The translations under genes were made by a program, and so were the position numbers. 11,331 bases of DNA from Alphaproteobacteria bacterium (lineage in GTDB: Bacteria > Pseudomonadota > Alphaproteobacteria > Rhizobiales > Aestuariivirgaceae). Under the pieces are notes generated by a model that was not told the DNA's origin, searched no databases, and worked only from the letters and a program-made list of their open reading frames with translations. Shown piece after piece: positions 1 to 5,894 of this stretch (position 1 is the first letter of the stretch; every line of letters begins with the position of its first letter). The stretch spans positions 1 to 11,331 of the forward strand of contig JAJRRZ010000062.1 in NCBI GenBank assembly GCA_024279045.1. Direction: 5' to 3'.

Positions 1-275
1 CCCACCCCGTCAATGTGCCACACGCCCGCGCCGCTGCCATCCTGTGCCGAATGCCGCTCCAGCCGCGCGCCCAGCGCGGCCATGGCCTGCACCGTGCGCA
101 GCACGTCCGCCGCCTCCAGCAAGCCACTGACCCTCGTCGTGCCGATGGCCAGCGCGCCAAGCATCACCGCGCGGTGCGAGACCGACTTGTCGCCCGGCAC
201 CTCCACCTCGCCCGCCAGCCCCCGCGACGGTGCGGCGCGCAGCACCAAGCCCCTGGTTTCCTGTTCGTTACGCAT
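1..275 (-). CDS. aroA: 3-phosphoshikimate 1-carboxyvinyltransferase (EPSP synthase), N-terminal part
   Basis: The reverse strand from ATG at 275 encodes 91 residues before the window edge; the C-terminal three quarters lie outside. AroA transfers the enolpyruvyl group of phosphoenolpyruvate to shikimate-3-phosphate, the sixth step of the cytosolic shikimate pathway to chorismate. The identifying block is PGDKSVSHRAVMLGAL at residues 27-42. By family knowledge K30, S31 and R35 bind substrate. It is followed by the conserved GLLEAADVL stretch and an ALGA motif typical of the first EPSP-synthase subdomain. An in-frame stop (TGA at 290-288) lies five codons upstream, so the ATG at 275 is the natural start, although no strong Shine-Dalgarno is visible. 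It sits 29 nt downstream of the LysR-type gene on the same strand, so cotranscription is possible. In many Alphaproteobacteria aroA is followed by cmk and rpsA; that side is not visible here. Confidence 0.93.
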   Translation of the reverse strand, partial: MRNEQETRGLVLRAAPSRGLAGEVEVPGDKSVSHRAVMLGALAIGTTRVSGLLEAADVLRTVQAMAALGARLERHSAQDGSGAGVWHIDGV

Positions 276-304
276 ATGAAACAGCTTTCATGAACGGTGG
301 ATTT

Positions 305-1201
305 TCAGAATTTCCAGCCCTGCGCTTCCGCCACGATGAAGTCGCGGAACACCTTCACCCGCTTCGACTGGCGCAGCTCTTCAGGGTATACCAGATAGGT
401 ATCGAACTGCGGCATCGGCGTGTCCTTGAAGTCGATCTGCACCAGCCGCGTGTCCGGCCCGACGATGTAGTCCGGCAGCGCGGCAATGCCCAGCCCCGTC
501 TCCGTCAGCCGCGTCAGGCCATAGACGTTGTTCACCGTCATCACCGCCTGGCGCGGCCTGTCCGGCGGGCGGCCCACCTGCTGCAGCCAGTTCAGCGCCG
601 CCAGGTAGCCCGGCGCCTGGCCAAACGACAGGATGCGGTGCTTGTCCAGCTCGTCGATGCTGGAGGGAATGCCGTGTTCCTGGATGTAGGACGGTGCGGC
701 ATAGACATGATAATGCACCGTGAACAGCTTGCGCTGGATCAGGTCCGGCTGCACCGGGCGGCGCAGGCGTATGGCCACATCCGCCTGACGCTGGGAAAGA
801 TCCAGCTCCTCGTCATCCAGCAGCAGGCTGGTCTGAATGTCCGGATAGAGGTTGACGAACTCCGCCAGCCTGGGCGTCAGCCAGATGGTGCCCAGCCCCA
901 CCGTGGTGGTGATCTTCAGCGGGCCGGTGGGCTTTTCGCGCGCGTCCATCAACCGCGTGCGCGCCGTGGCCAGCTGATGCTCCATCTCGTGCGTGGCGCG
1001 ATACATCATCTCGCCCGCTTCCGTCAGCACCACGCCGCGCGCGTGGCGGTGAAACAGCGGCGTCTTCAGCTCCTGCTCCAGCGCCGCGATGTGGCGCGAC
1101 AGTGTCGATTGCGTCAGCCCGAGATTCTCCGCCGCCTTGCTGAAGCTTCCCGCCCGCGCCACCTCGTGAAAGATGCGCAGCTTGTCCCAGTCCATGGCCA
1201 C
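305..1201 (-). CDS. LysR-family transcriptional regulator
   Basis: This 298-residue protein has the usual LysR-type length and two-part layout. Residues about 6-63 form the winged helix-turn-helix: KLRIFHEVARAGSFSKAAE, then the recognition-helix region LTQSTLSRHIAALEQEL, then the wing ending RGVVLTEAG. Residues about 90-298 form the periplasmic-binding-like effector domain, including DVAIRLRRP and GLGIAALPDYIV. I chose the GTG at 1201 as start because a GGGAGG ribosome site at 1215-1210 lies 8 nt upstream. The in-frame ATG at 1195 would sit 14 nt from that site, which is too far. The effector and target genes cannot be read from sequence. Its divergent neighbour is rpsT, which is unlikely to be a specific target; autoregulation through the palindrome at 1264-1286 is the simplest guess. 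aroA follows on the same strand. Confidence 0.93.
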   Translation of the reverse strand: MAMDWDKLRIFHEVARAGSFSKAAENLGLTQSTLSRHIAALEQELKTPLFHRHARGVVLTEAGEMMYRATHEMEHQLATARTRLMDAREKPTGPLKITTTVGLGTIWLTPRLAEFVNLYPDIQTSLLLDDEELDLSQRQADVAIRLRRPVQPDLIQRKLFTVHYHVYAAPSYIQEHGIPSSIDELDKHRILSFGQAPGYLAALNWLQQVGRPPDRPRQAVMTVNNVYGLTRLTETGLGIAALPDYIVGPDTRLVQIDFKDTPMPQFDTYLVYPEELRQSKRVKVFRDFIVAEAQGWKF

Positions 1202-1263
1202 GGGGCCGTCCTCCCACCGTTGTCGTTGGTTGCAATGGTTTGTCAGTGTGCCCGATACGCGAT

Positions 1264-1286
1264 ATGCAGCAAATGCATCGCTGCAT
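1264..1286. promoter_or_regulatory. Operator-like palindrome upstream of the LysR-type gene
   Basis: ATGCAGC at 1264-1270 and its reverse complement GCTGCAT at 1280-1286 flank a 9-nt spacer that itself contains the palindrome ATGCAT. It lies about 63-85 bp upstream of the LysR-type start codon, where members of this family often bind to autoregulate. On the reverse strand a perfect TTGACA (1317-1312) lies just upstream of the palindrome, but no convincing -10 follows at the right distance. The role as an operator is inferred from position and symmetry only. Confidence 0.35.
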
Positions 1287-1367
1287 GCCTCTTGCCGCAG
1301 ATTGCCGCTGTTGTCAAAAGCTCTGTCGCACCGCCGCGCATGGCGATGATCCGCCGGTGGTTGGTGG

Positions 1368-1397
1368 TTGACGGCGGCGGCTCTTTGACCTTATAAG
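1368..1397 (+). promoter_or_regulatory. Sigma-70-type promoter of rpsT
   Basis: TTGACG at 1368-1373 and TATAAG at 1392-1397 are separated by 18 nt and match the -35 and -10 consensus at five of six positions each. Transcription would begin near 1404, giving a leader of roughly 90 nt before the rpsT ATG. This is the clearest promoter in the window, as expected for a ribosomal protein gene. Confidence 0.75.
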
Positions 1398-1412
1398 CCC
1401 CGGTGAAGCGGC

Positions 1413-1453
1413 GCAGGCATTGCCCTTTCGGCGGTGCCTGCCTTTTCGGTTTT
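1413..1453 (+). terminator. Terminator-like hairpin in the rpsT leader (possible attenuator)
   Basis: GCAGGCA at 1413-1419 pairs with TGCCTGC at 1435-1441. The stem continues inward through two G-U pairs and GCC/GGC, for about 12 bp closing a 5-nt loop. It is followed by CTTTTCGGTTTT. It lies between the rpsT promoter and start codon, beginning about 10 nt after the predicted transcript start. It has intrinsic-terminator form, although the T tract is interrupted. It could equally be a 5' stabilising hairpin or part of an S20-responsive leader. Confidence 0.5.
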
Positions 1454-1492
1454 GCATCCGCCAGATCAAGAGCGAACACGGGACGAAACACG

Positions 1493-1771
1493 ATGCCCAA
1501 CACGAAAGCGGCGAAGAAGGCCCTGCGCGTGGCGCAGCGGCGCACCATCATCAACAAGGCGCGCAAGTCGCGCGTGCGCACCTTCATCCGCAAGGTGGAG
1601 AACGCCATCGATGCCGGCGATGCGGCGGCGGCGAAGGAAGCCTTTCTGGCCGCCCAGCCGGAAATCATGAAGGGCACGCAGAAAGGCATCATGCACAAGC
1701 GCACCGCGGCGCGGAAAATCTCGCGGTTGCACCAGCGCATCAAGGCGCTGGAAACGGGCGCATCGGCCTGA
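1493..1771 (+). CDS. rpsT: 30S ribosomal protein S20
   Basis: The protein of 92 residues starts MPNTKAAKKALRVAQRRT and continues with the basic helical sequence NKARKSRVRTFIRKVE. Its C-terminal half has the KGIMHKRTAARKISRL block that identifies bacterial S20. S20 is a primary 16S rRNA-binding protein made of a three-helix bundle, which helps assemble the body of the small subunit. The ATG at 1493 gives the canonical N-terminus. A longer open frame from 1403 merely reads the leader and lacks family similarity. A modest GGGA ribosome site lies about 9 nt upstream. It is a single-gene unit, with its own promoter before it and a strong terminator after it. In many Alphaproteobacteria rpsT lies near dnaA; here argD follows instead. 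In Escherichia coli S20 represses its own translation, so the leader hairpin may be regulatory. Confidence 0.97.
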   Translation: MPNTKAAKKALRVAQRRTIINKARKSRVRTFIRKVENAIDAGDAAAAKEAFLAAQPEIMKGTQKGIMHKRTAARKISRLHQRIKALETGASA

Positions 1772-1798
1772 ACGGCGCATACAGCTTCCATCACCGCG

Positions 1799-1830
1799 CC
1801 GCGCCGGGCCACCCGGCGCGGTTTTGCTTT
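1799..1830 (+). terminator. Intrinsic terminator after rpsT
   Basis: CCGCGCCGGG at 1799-1808 pairs perfectly with CCCGGCGCGG at 1812-1821 around a 3-nt loop. TTTT, GC and more T follow from 1822. It lies 28 nt past the rpsT stop and 58 nt before the argD start. This is a textbook Rho-independent terminator that separates rpsT from the arginine genes. Confidence 0.9.
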
Positions 1831-1888
1831 TCGGGCCGCGTAATGCAGCCCCCGAGCCACAGCACACATGTTCGGAGAGCCGGGGTTC

Positions 1889-3076
1889 ATGTCGGACAAT
1901 CACATAATGCCCACCTATGCACGCGCCGATGTCGCCTTCGAGCGCGGTGCGGGCGCGCGCCTGTTCGACGAACAGGGCAACGACTACATCGACCTGCTGG
2001 CGGGCATCGGCGTGATCAGCCTCGGCCACTGCCACCCGCGCATCGTCGCCGCGCTGAAGGAGCAGGGCGAAAAGCTCTGGCACGTCTCCAACCTGTTCCG
2101 CATTCCGCAGGCGGAAGCAGCGGCGGCGAAGCTGTGCGCTATGAGCTTTGCCGACGTGGTGTTCTTCTCCAACTCCGGCGCGGAGGCCGTGGAGGCCGCC
2201 ATCAAGACCGCGCGCAAGCACTTCGCCCATGCCGGCCAGACGCGGCGCAATCGTATCATCACCTTCGCGGGCGCCTTTCATGGCCGCACGCTGGGGACGC
2301 TGGCCGCTGGCGGCAACCCGGCGCATCTGGCCGGTTTCGACCCCGCCTGTCCCGGTTTCACCCAGGTGCCGCTGGAGGATGAACAGGCGGTACTCGATGC
2401 CCTGGCCGATGACGTGGCCGCCATTCTCGTCGAGCCGGTGCAGGGCGAGGGCGGCATTCACGCCGTATCGGATGATTTCCTGCGCTTCCTGCGCCGGGTG
2501 TGCGACGAACACGGCCTGTTGCTGATCTTCGACGAGATCCAGTGCGGCATGGGCCGCACGGGCCGCATGTTCGCCCATGAACATGCCGGCATAACACCGG
2601 ACATCATGGCGCTGGCCAAGGGGCTGGGCGGCGGCTTTCCCGTCGGCGCCTGTCTGGCCACGGCGCACGCGGCGGCGGGCATGACCGCCGGCACCCACGG
2701 TTCCACCTTCGGCGGCAATCCGCTGGCCATGGCGGTGGTCAACGTCGTGCTCGACGAAATGGCGCAACCGGGCTTCCTGGAGCACGTCAAGGCCATGGCA
2801 GAGCAGCTAGATGCCGCCCTGCACGATCTTGCCACCGGACATGCCGACATCGTTGCGGGCTTGCGCGGGCGCGGGCTGATGCGCGGGCTGCAACTGCGCG
2901 AGGGCGTGGCCAACACCGATCTGGTGGCCGCCGCGCGCGAGGAGCGTGTGCTGGTGTGCGGGGCAGGGCAGAACGTGGTGCGCCTGCTGCCGCCGCTGAC
3001 CATCACTGGTGAAGAACTCGACGAGGGGCTGGCGCGCCTCGACCGGGCGCTGCGCCGCCTGGCATCGCAACACTGA
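1889..3076 (+). CDS. argD: Acetylornithine aminotransferase (class III PLP enzyme)
   Basis: The 395-residue protein is a fold-type I aminotransferase of the ArgD group. It interconverts N-acetylglutamate-semialdehyde and N-acetylornithine in cytosolic arginine synthesis; many family members also act on succinyldiaminopimelate in lysine synthesis. Visible signatures are LFDEQGNDYIDLLAGIGV near the N-terminus and the SNSGAEAVEAAIK phosphate-binding turn (residues 94-106). FHGRTLG follows, then LLIFDEIQCGMGRTG with D215 facing the pyridine nitrogen. ALAKGLGGGFPVGA carries the Schiff-base lysine K244, HGSTFGGNPLA follows, and R365 is the likely carboxylate anchor. I chose the ATG at 1889 because GGAGAG lies about 9 nt upstream; an in-frame ATG at 1868 has no ribosome site. 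argF follows after 14 nt, so the two form an operon. No clear promoter is visible in the short gap after the rpsT terminator. Related omega-aminotransferases are similar, but the argF linkage supports ArgD. Confidence 0.95.
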   Translation: MSDNHIMPTYARADVAFERGAGARLFDEQGNDYIDLLAGIGVISLGHCHPRIVAALKEQGEKLWHVSNLFRIPQAEAAAAKLCAMSFADVVFFSNSGAEAVEAAIKTARKHFAHAGQTRRNRIITFAGAFHGRTLGTLAAGGNPAHLAGFDPACPGFTQVPLEDEQAVLDALADDVAAILVEPVQGEGGIHAVSDDFLRFLRRVCDEHGLLLIFDEIQCGMGRTGRMFAHEHAGITPDIMALAKGLGGGFPVGACLATAHAAAGMTAGTHGSTFGGNPLAMAVVNVVLDEMAQPGFLEHVKAMAEQLDAALHDLATGHADIVAGLRGRGLMRGLQLREGVANTDLVAAAREERVLVCGAGQNVVRLLPPLTITGEELDEGLARLDRALRRLASQH

Positions 3077-3090
3077 AGGAGGCTTTCCGG

Positions 3091-4023
3091 ATGCCGCATT
3101 TCATCGACATCGCCGATTTTTCCCGCGAGGCGCTGCTGGACATGCTGGCCGAGGCCAAACGCCGCAAGGCCGCGCGCGCCGGCCTGCCGAAGGGCGCAGC
3201 GGATGCGGATGCGCCGCTGGCGGGCCGCATGCTGGTGATGATCTTCGAAAAGCCCTCCACACGCACCCGGGTTTCCTTCGATGTCGCCATGCGCCAGCTC
3301 GGCGGGCAGACCCTGGTGCTCAACGCCGGCGACATGCAGCTTGGCCGCGGCGAGACCATCGAGGACACCGCGCGCGTGCTGGGCCGCATGGCCGATGCTG
3401 TCATGGCCCGCGTGCATGGCCATGACAAGATCACTGCCCTGGCCGATTTCGCCGGCATTCCCGTCATCAACGGGCTGACCGACCTGTCCCATCCCTGCCA
3501 GATCATGGCCGATCTGCAGACCCTTGAAGAGCACAAAGGCCAACTGCAGGGCCTGACAATAGCCTGGGTGGGCGATTGCGCCAATGTAACCCGCTCGTGG
3601 ATCGAGGCGGCGGCACTGCTGGGCATGCAATTGCGCATTGGCGCGCCGAAGGGCTATCAGCCGGAAGACGACGTGCTCGCCTGGGCGCGCGAGAAGGGTG
3701 GCGACATCATCGTCGTGGAAGATGCCGAGGAGGCCGTGCGCGGCGCCGATTGCGTGATGACCGACACGTGGATCTCCATGCACCACGGCGAGGAGGAGAA
3801 GGAACGGCGCATCACCGATCTGATGCCCTATCAGGTAACCCCGGAGCTGATGGCCAGGGCGAAACCCGATGCCATTTTCATGCACTGTCTGCCCGCGCAC
3901 CGCGGTGAGGAGGTGGCCGCGGAGGTCATTGACGGGCCGGCCTCGGTGGTGTTCGACGAGGCGGAGAACCGCATCCACGCCCAGAAGGCGGTGCTGCTGC
4001 ACTGCTTCGGCCTGCCTGGCTGA
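3091..4023 (+). CDS. argF: Ornithine carbamoyltransferase
   Basis: This 310-residue enzyme transfers the carbamoyl group from carbamoyl phosphate to ornithine, making citrulline in the cytosolic arginine pathway. Length and layout are standard. The N-terminal carbamoyl-phosphate domain has FEKPSTRTRVSF with the STRT motif at 56-59. LSHPCQIMADL carries HPCQ at 134-137. The ornithine domain contains DTWISM (225-230) and FMHCLPAHRGEEV, with the HCLP motif and catalytic C266. The short C-terminal helix AQKAVLLHCFG is also typical. These ornithine-specific motifs distinguish it from aspartate carbamoyltransferase. AAGGAGG at 3076-3082 overlaps the last base of the argD stop codon and sits 8 nt before the ATG, so argD and argF are probably translated from one message. 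The gene often found after argF in Alphaproteobacteria (hslO) is absent here. No classical terminator follows. Confidence 0.97.
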   Translation: MPHFIDIADFSREALLDMLAEAKRRKAARAGLPKGAADADAPLAGRMLVMIFEKPSTRTRVSFDVAMRQLGGQTLVLNAGDMQLGRGETIEDTARVLGRMADAVMARVHGHDKITALADFAGIPVINGLTDLSHPCQIMADLQTLEEHKGQLQGLTIAWVGDCANVTRSWIEAAALLGMQLRIGAPKGYQPEDDVLAWAREKGGDIIVVEDAEEAVRGADCVMTDTWISMHHGEEEKERRITDLMPYQVTPELMARAKPDAIFMHCLPAHRGEEVAAEVIDGPASVVFDEAENRIHAQKAVLLHCFGLPG

Positions 4024-4037
4024 GCTGAGCCGCCAGC

Positions 4038-4072
4038 CGCGCCAGAACAATTGCACGCGCCAGGACAATTGC
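4038..4072. repeat. Tandem 17-nt direct repeat containing CAATTG
   Basis: CGCGCCAGAACAATTGC at 4038-4054 recurs as CGCGCCAGGACAATTGC at 4056-4072, with one mismatch and an 18-nt period. Each copy carries the palindrome CAATTG. It begins 15 nt after the argF stop. Two near-identical sites on roughly the same helical phase could be paired protein-binding sites, but no known operator consensus is recognised. Confidence 0.6.
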
Positions 4073-4076
4073 GCTT

Positions 4077-4138
4077 GTCATTGCCTGACACTTCATGTGT
4101 GCGGCATGTCTGCATTTTGCGTCATGCCCGGCAATGAC
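4077..4138. repeat. Inverted repeat with 9-bp arms downstream of argF
   Basis: GTCATTGCC at 4077-4085 is matched by its perfect reverse complement GGCAATGAC at 4130-4138, with a 44-nt loop between. A second GTCATGCC at 4121-4128 can form a tighter imperfect hairpin with the right arm. No T tract follows, so this is not a standard Rho-independent terminator. It may protect the argF mRNA 3' end, be a small dispersed repeat, or be chance. Confidence 0.45.
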
Positions 4139-4240
4139 GAACGGGCGAGCATTTGATCAAGCCGCCCCATCACGAATGGCTCCAGAGATGATTGCCTTGA
4201 AGCGCCGCTCTTCCTCCTCTTGCGGTGTGCGTCTGTTCAT

Positions 4241-4310
4241 GCAGAAATAGACGCGGGGGAACGTCCATGTCCTGCCATGCACATTTCTGCGTGCATGGTC
4301 TTCCATGCAC
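4241..4310 (+). promoter_or_regulatory. Alternative hairpins in the leader of the trpB-like gene
   Basis: CCATGCAC occurs at 4275-4282 and again at 4303-4310. Between them GTGCATGG at 4291-4298 is complementary to both copies. The upstream pairing encloses an 8-nt loop and the downstream pairing a 4-nt loop, so only one can form at a time. GCAGAAAT at 4241-4248 also pairs with ATTTCTGC at 4283-4290, which is the loop of the upstream hairpin. The downstream hairpin ends 10 nt before the ribosome site GGGAGGG (4321-4327). This resembles an RNA switch, but overlapping DNA operators are also possible. Confidence 0.5.
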
Positions 4311-4335
4311 CATGAGGGAAGGGAGGGCCTGCTCC

Positions 4336-5700
4336 ATGTCCGATCAGACGAAGTTTCTGCTCGACGAAGAGCATATCCCACGCTTTTGGTACAACATTGC
4401 CGCCGATCTGCCCGAGCCGCCGGCCCCGCCGCTGAACCCGGCCACCGGCGAGCCGCTGGGCCCGGAGGCGCTGGCGCCGATCTTTCCCATGGCGCTGATT
4501 GAACAGGAGGTCAGCGCCGAGCGCGAAATCGACATCCCCGAACCGGTGCGCGATGCCTACCGCCTGTGGCGCCCCAGCCCGCTGTTTCGCGCCCGCCGCC
4601 TGGAGCAGGTGCTCGATACCCCCGCGCGCATCTACTACAAGTACGAGGGCGTCTCCCCCGCCGGTTCGCACAAGCCCAACACGGCGGTGGCGCAGGCCTT
4701 CTACAACCGCGAGGAAGGCGTGCGCAAGCTCTCCACCGAAACCGGCGCCGGGCAGTGGGGCTCCTCGCTGGCCTTCGCCGGGGCGCTGTTCGGCATCGAG
4801 GTGCTGGTCTACATGGTGAAGGTTTCCTATCACCAGAAGCCCTACCGCCGCACCCTGATGGAGACCTACGGCGCAACGTGCCTGGCCTCGCCCACCGATA
4901 CCACCGAGGCCGGGCGCAAGGTGCTGGCCGAAGACCCCGACAGCCCCGGCTCGCTGGGCATCGCCATCTCCGAGGCGGTGGAAATCGCCGCCACCCGCGA
5001 GGATACCAAATATGCCCTGGGCAGCGTGCTCAACCACGTGCTGCTGCACCAGACGGTCATCGGCCAGGAAGCCATGAAGCAGATGGAAATGGCCGGCGAT
5101 TACCCTGATGTGGTCATCGGTTGCGCCGGTGGCGGCTCGAACTTCGCCGGCCTCGCCTTTCCCTTCATCGGCGCAGGCCTGCGCGGCGATGCGCCGAAGG
5201 TGCGCGCCGTGGCCGTGGAGCCCGCCGCCTGCCCCACCATGACCCGGGGCGCCTATGCCTATGATTTCGGCGACACCCAGCAGCTCACCCCGCTGGTGAA
5301 GATGCACACGCTGGGCCATACCTTCATGCCGCCGGGCTTTCACGCCGGGGGCTTGCGCTATCACGGCATGGCGCCGCTGGTCAGCCATCTTGTCGAGCTG
5401 GGCGAGGTCATGCCCATCGCCGTGCACCAGAACCCCAGTTTCGAGGCCGGGGTGATGTTCGCCCGCGCGGAGGGCATCGTGCCGGCGCCGGAAAGCACCC
5501 ACGCGGTGCGCGCCGCCATCGACGAAGCGCTGGATGCAAGGGACAGCGGCGAAGAGCGCGTCATCCTTTTCAACCTTTCCGGCCACGGATTCCTCGACTT
5601 GTCGGCGTTTGCCGACTACAAGGCCGGCAAGCTGAAGGATCAGGACTACGACCCGGCCCTGCTGAAGGAAGCGCTGGAAAAGCTGCCTGCCGTGGGCTGA
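4336..5700 (+). CDS. TrpB2-type tryptophan synthase beta-like protein (PLP-dependent)
   Basis: The 454-residue protein belongs to the fold-type II PLP family and matches the TrpB2 (TIGR01415-type) branch rather than classical TrpB. It has a long N-terminal extension, about 80 residues before RPSPLFRARRLE. PLP is held by K113 in AGSHKPNTA. The conserved acid is E135 in TETGAGQWG; classical TrpB has H where this has W. The phosphate-binding glycines are in CAGGGSNF (263-270). TrpB enzymes join indole and L-serine into tryptophan; some characterised TrpB2 enzymes are reported to prefer O-phosphoserine. I chose the ATG at 4336 because GGGAGGG at 4321-4327 lies 8 nt upstream; longer frames from 4225 read the leader. 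No trpA or other trp gene is near, so indole salvage or another beta-replacement reaction is possible. Family assignment is firm; the substrate is not. Confidence 0.92.
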   Translation: MSDQTKFLLDEEHIPRFWYNIAADLPEPPAPPLNPATGEPLGPEALAPIFPMALIEQEVSAEREIDIPEPVRDAYRLWRPSPLFRARRLEQVLDTPARIYYKYEGVSPAGSHKPNTAVAQAFYNREEGVRKLSTETGAGQWGSSLAFAGALFGIEVLVYMVKVSYHQKPYRRTLMETYGATCLASPTDTTEAGRKVLAEDPDSPGSLGIAISEAVEIAATREDTKYALGSVLNHVLLHQTVIGQEAMKQMEMAGDYPDVVIGCAGGGSNFAGLAFPFIGAGLRGDAPKVRAVAVEPAACPTMTRGAYAYDFGDTQQLTPLVKMHTLGHTFMPPGFHAGGLRYHGMAPLVSHLVELGEVMPIAVHQNPSFEAGVMFARAEGIVPAPESTHAVRAAIDEALDARDSGEERVILFNLSGHGFLDLSAFADYKAGKLKDQDYDPALLKEALEKLPAVG

Positions 5701-5807
5701 GCCATTGCGTTGGCTGCCGCGTCCCGCCACGGCACGCCCGCGCTCGTGGTGGCGCGTGTCAATGACGGATTCCACCAATGACGGGCTCCGTCGATGGCGG
5801 TTTCCCT

Positions 5808-5825
5808 TTGACAAGCCGCATGTCA
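5808..5825 (+). promoter_or_regulatory. TTGACA overlapping a TGACA-N7-TGTCA palindrome upstream of the FYDLN gene
   Basis: A perfect -35-like TTGACA occupies 5808-5813. Its last five bases form the left half of TGACA-N7-TGTCA, ending at 5825. No good -10 follows at 16-18 nt, so the promoter reading is weak. The symmetry is typical of a dimeric repressor or activator site, and the position, 70-87 bp before the FYDLN-acid start, would suit regulation. Chance occurrence of such short arms cannot be excluded. Confidence 0.3.
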
Positions 5826-5894
5826 GGTGGCAAGGGAAGCGCAATCCTGCATCTCACCGGACCATGCCAACGGACAATGTTGAAGGAGCCAGCA

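Larger units (their letters stand above)
4024..4335. other. 312-nt non-coding stretch between argF and the trpB-like gene
   Basis: No credible gene is present. A reverse-strand frame ending at 4157 yields a short Glu/Arg-rich peptide from an ATG near 4240, but it lacks a ribosome site and recognisable similarity. The stretch holds a near-perfect direct repeat (4038-4072), a 9-bp inverted repeat (4077-4138) and a set of overlapping inverted repeats just before the trpB-like gene (4241-4310). I see no clear -35/-10 pair for the trpB-like gene and no T-tailed terminator for argF. The local density of symmetry suggests a regulatory region. Confidence 0.6.

Noticed and set aside
230..1396. Long plus-strand open frame of 388 codons opposite the LysR-type gene
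   Set aside because: It is an Arg/His/Gln-rich antisense shadow produced by high G+C codon use. The opposite strand encodes a clear LysR-type protein and AroA.
1466..2785. Minus-strand open frame of 439 codons across rpsT and argD
   Set aside because: It spans two convincing plus-strand genes and a terminator, has shadow-like composition and no recognisable domain.
2458..4068. Minus-strand open frame of 536 codons across argD and argF
   Set aside because: It is a shadow of two complete, motif-bearing enzymes and shows no family similarity.
4295..4315. Six-codon upstream frame before the trpB-like gene, as a leader peptide
   Set aside because: It has no tryptophan codons and no ribosome site, and its start codon lies inside a hairpin arm, so a classical attenuation peptide is not supported.
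4157..4381. Minus-strand small frame ending in a Glu/Arg-rich peptide before the trpB-like gene
   Set aside because: It overlaps the start of the trpB-like gene, lacks a ribosome site at its internal ATG and resembles no family I know.
4237..5844. Minus-strand open frame of 535 codons opposite the trpB-like gene
   Set aside because: It is a Gly/His/Arg-rich antisense shadow of a clear PLP enzyme.
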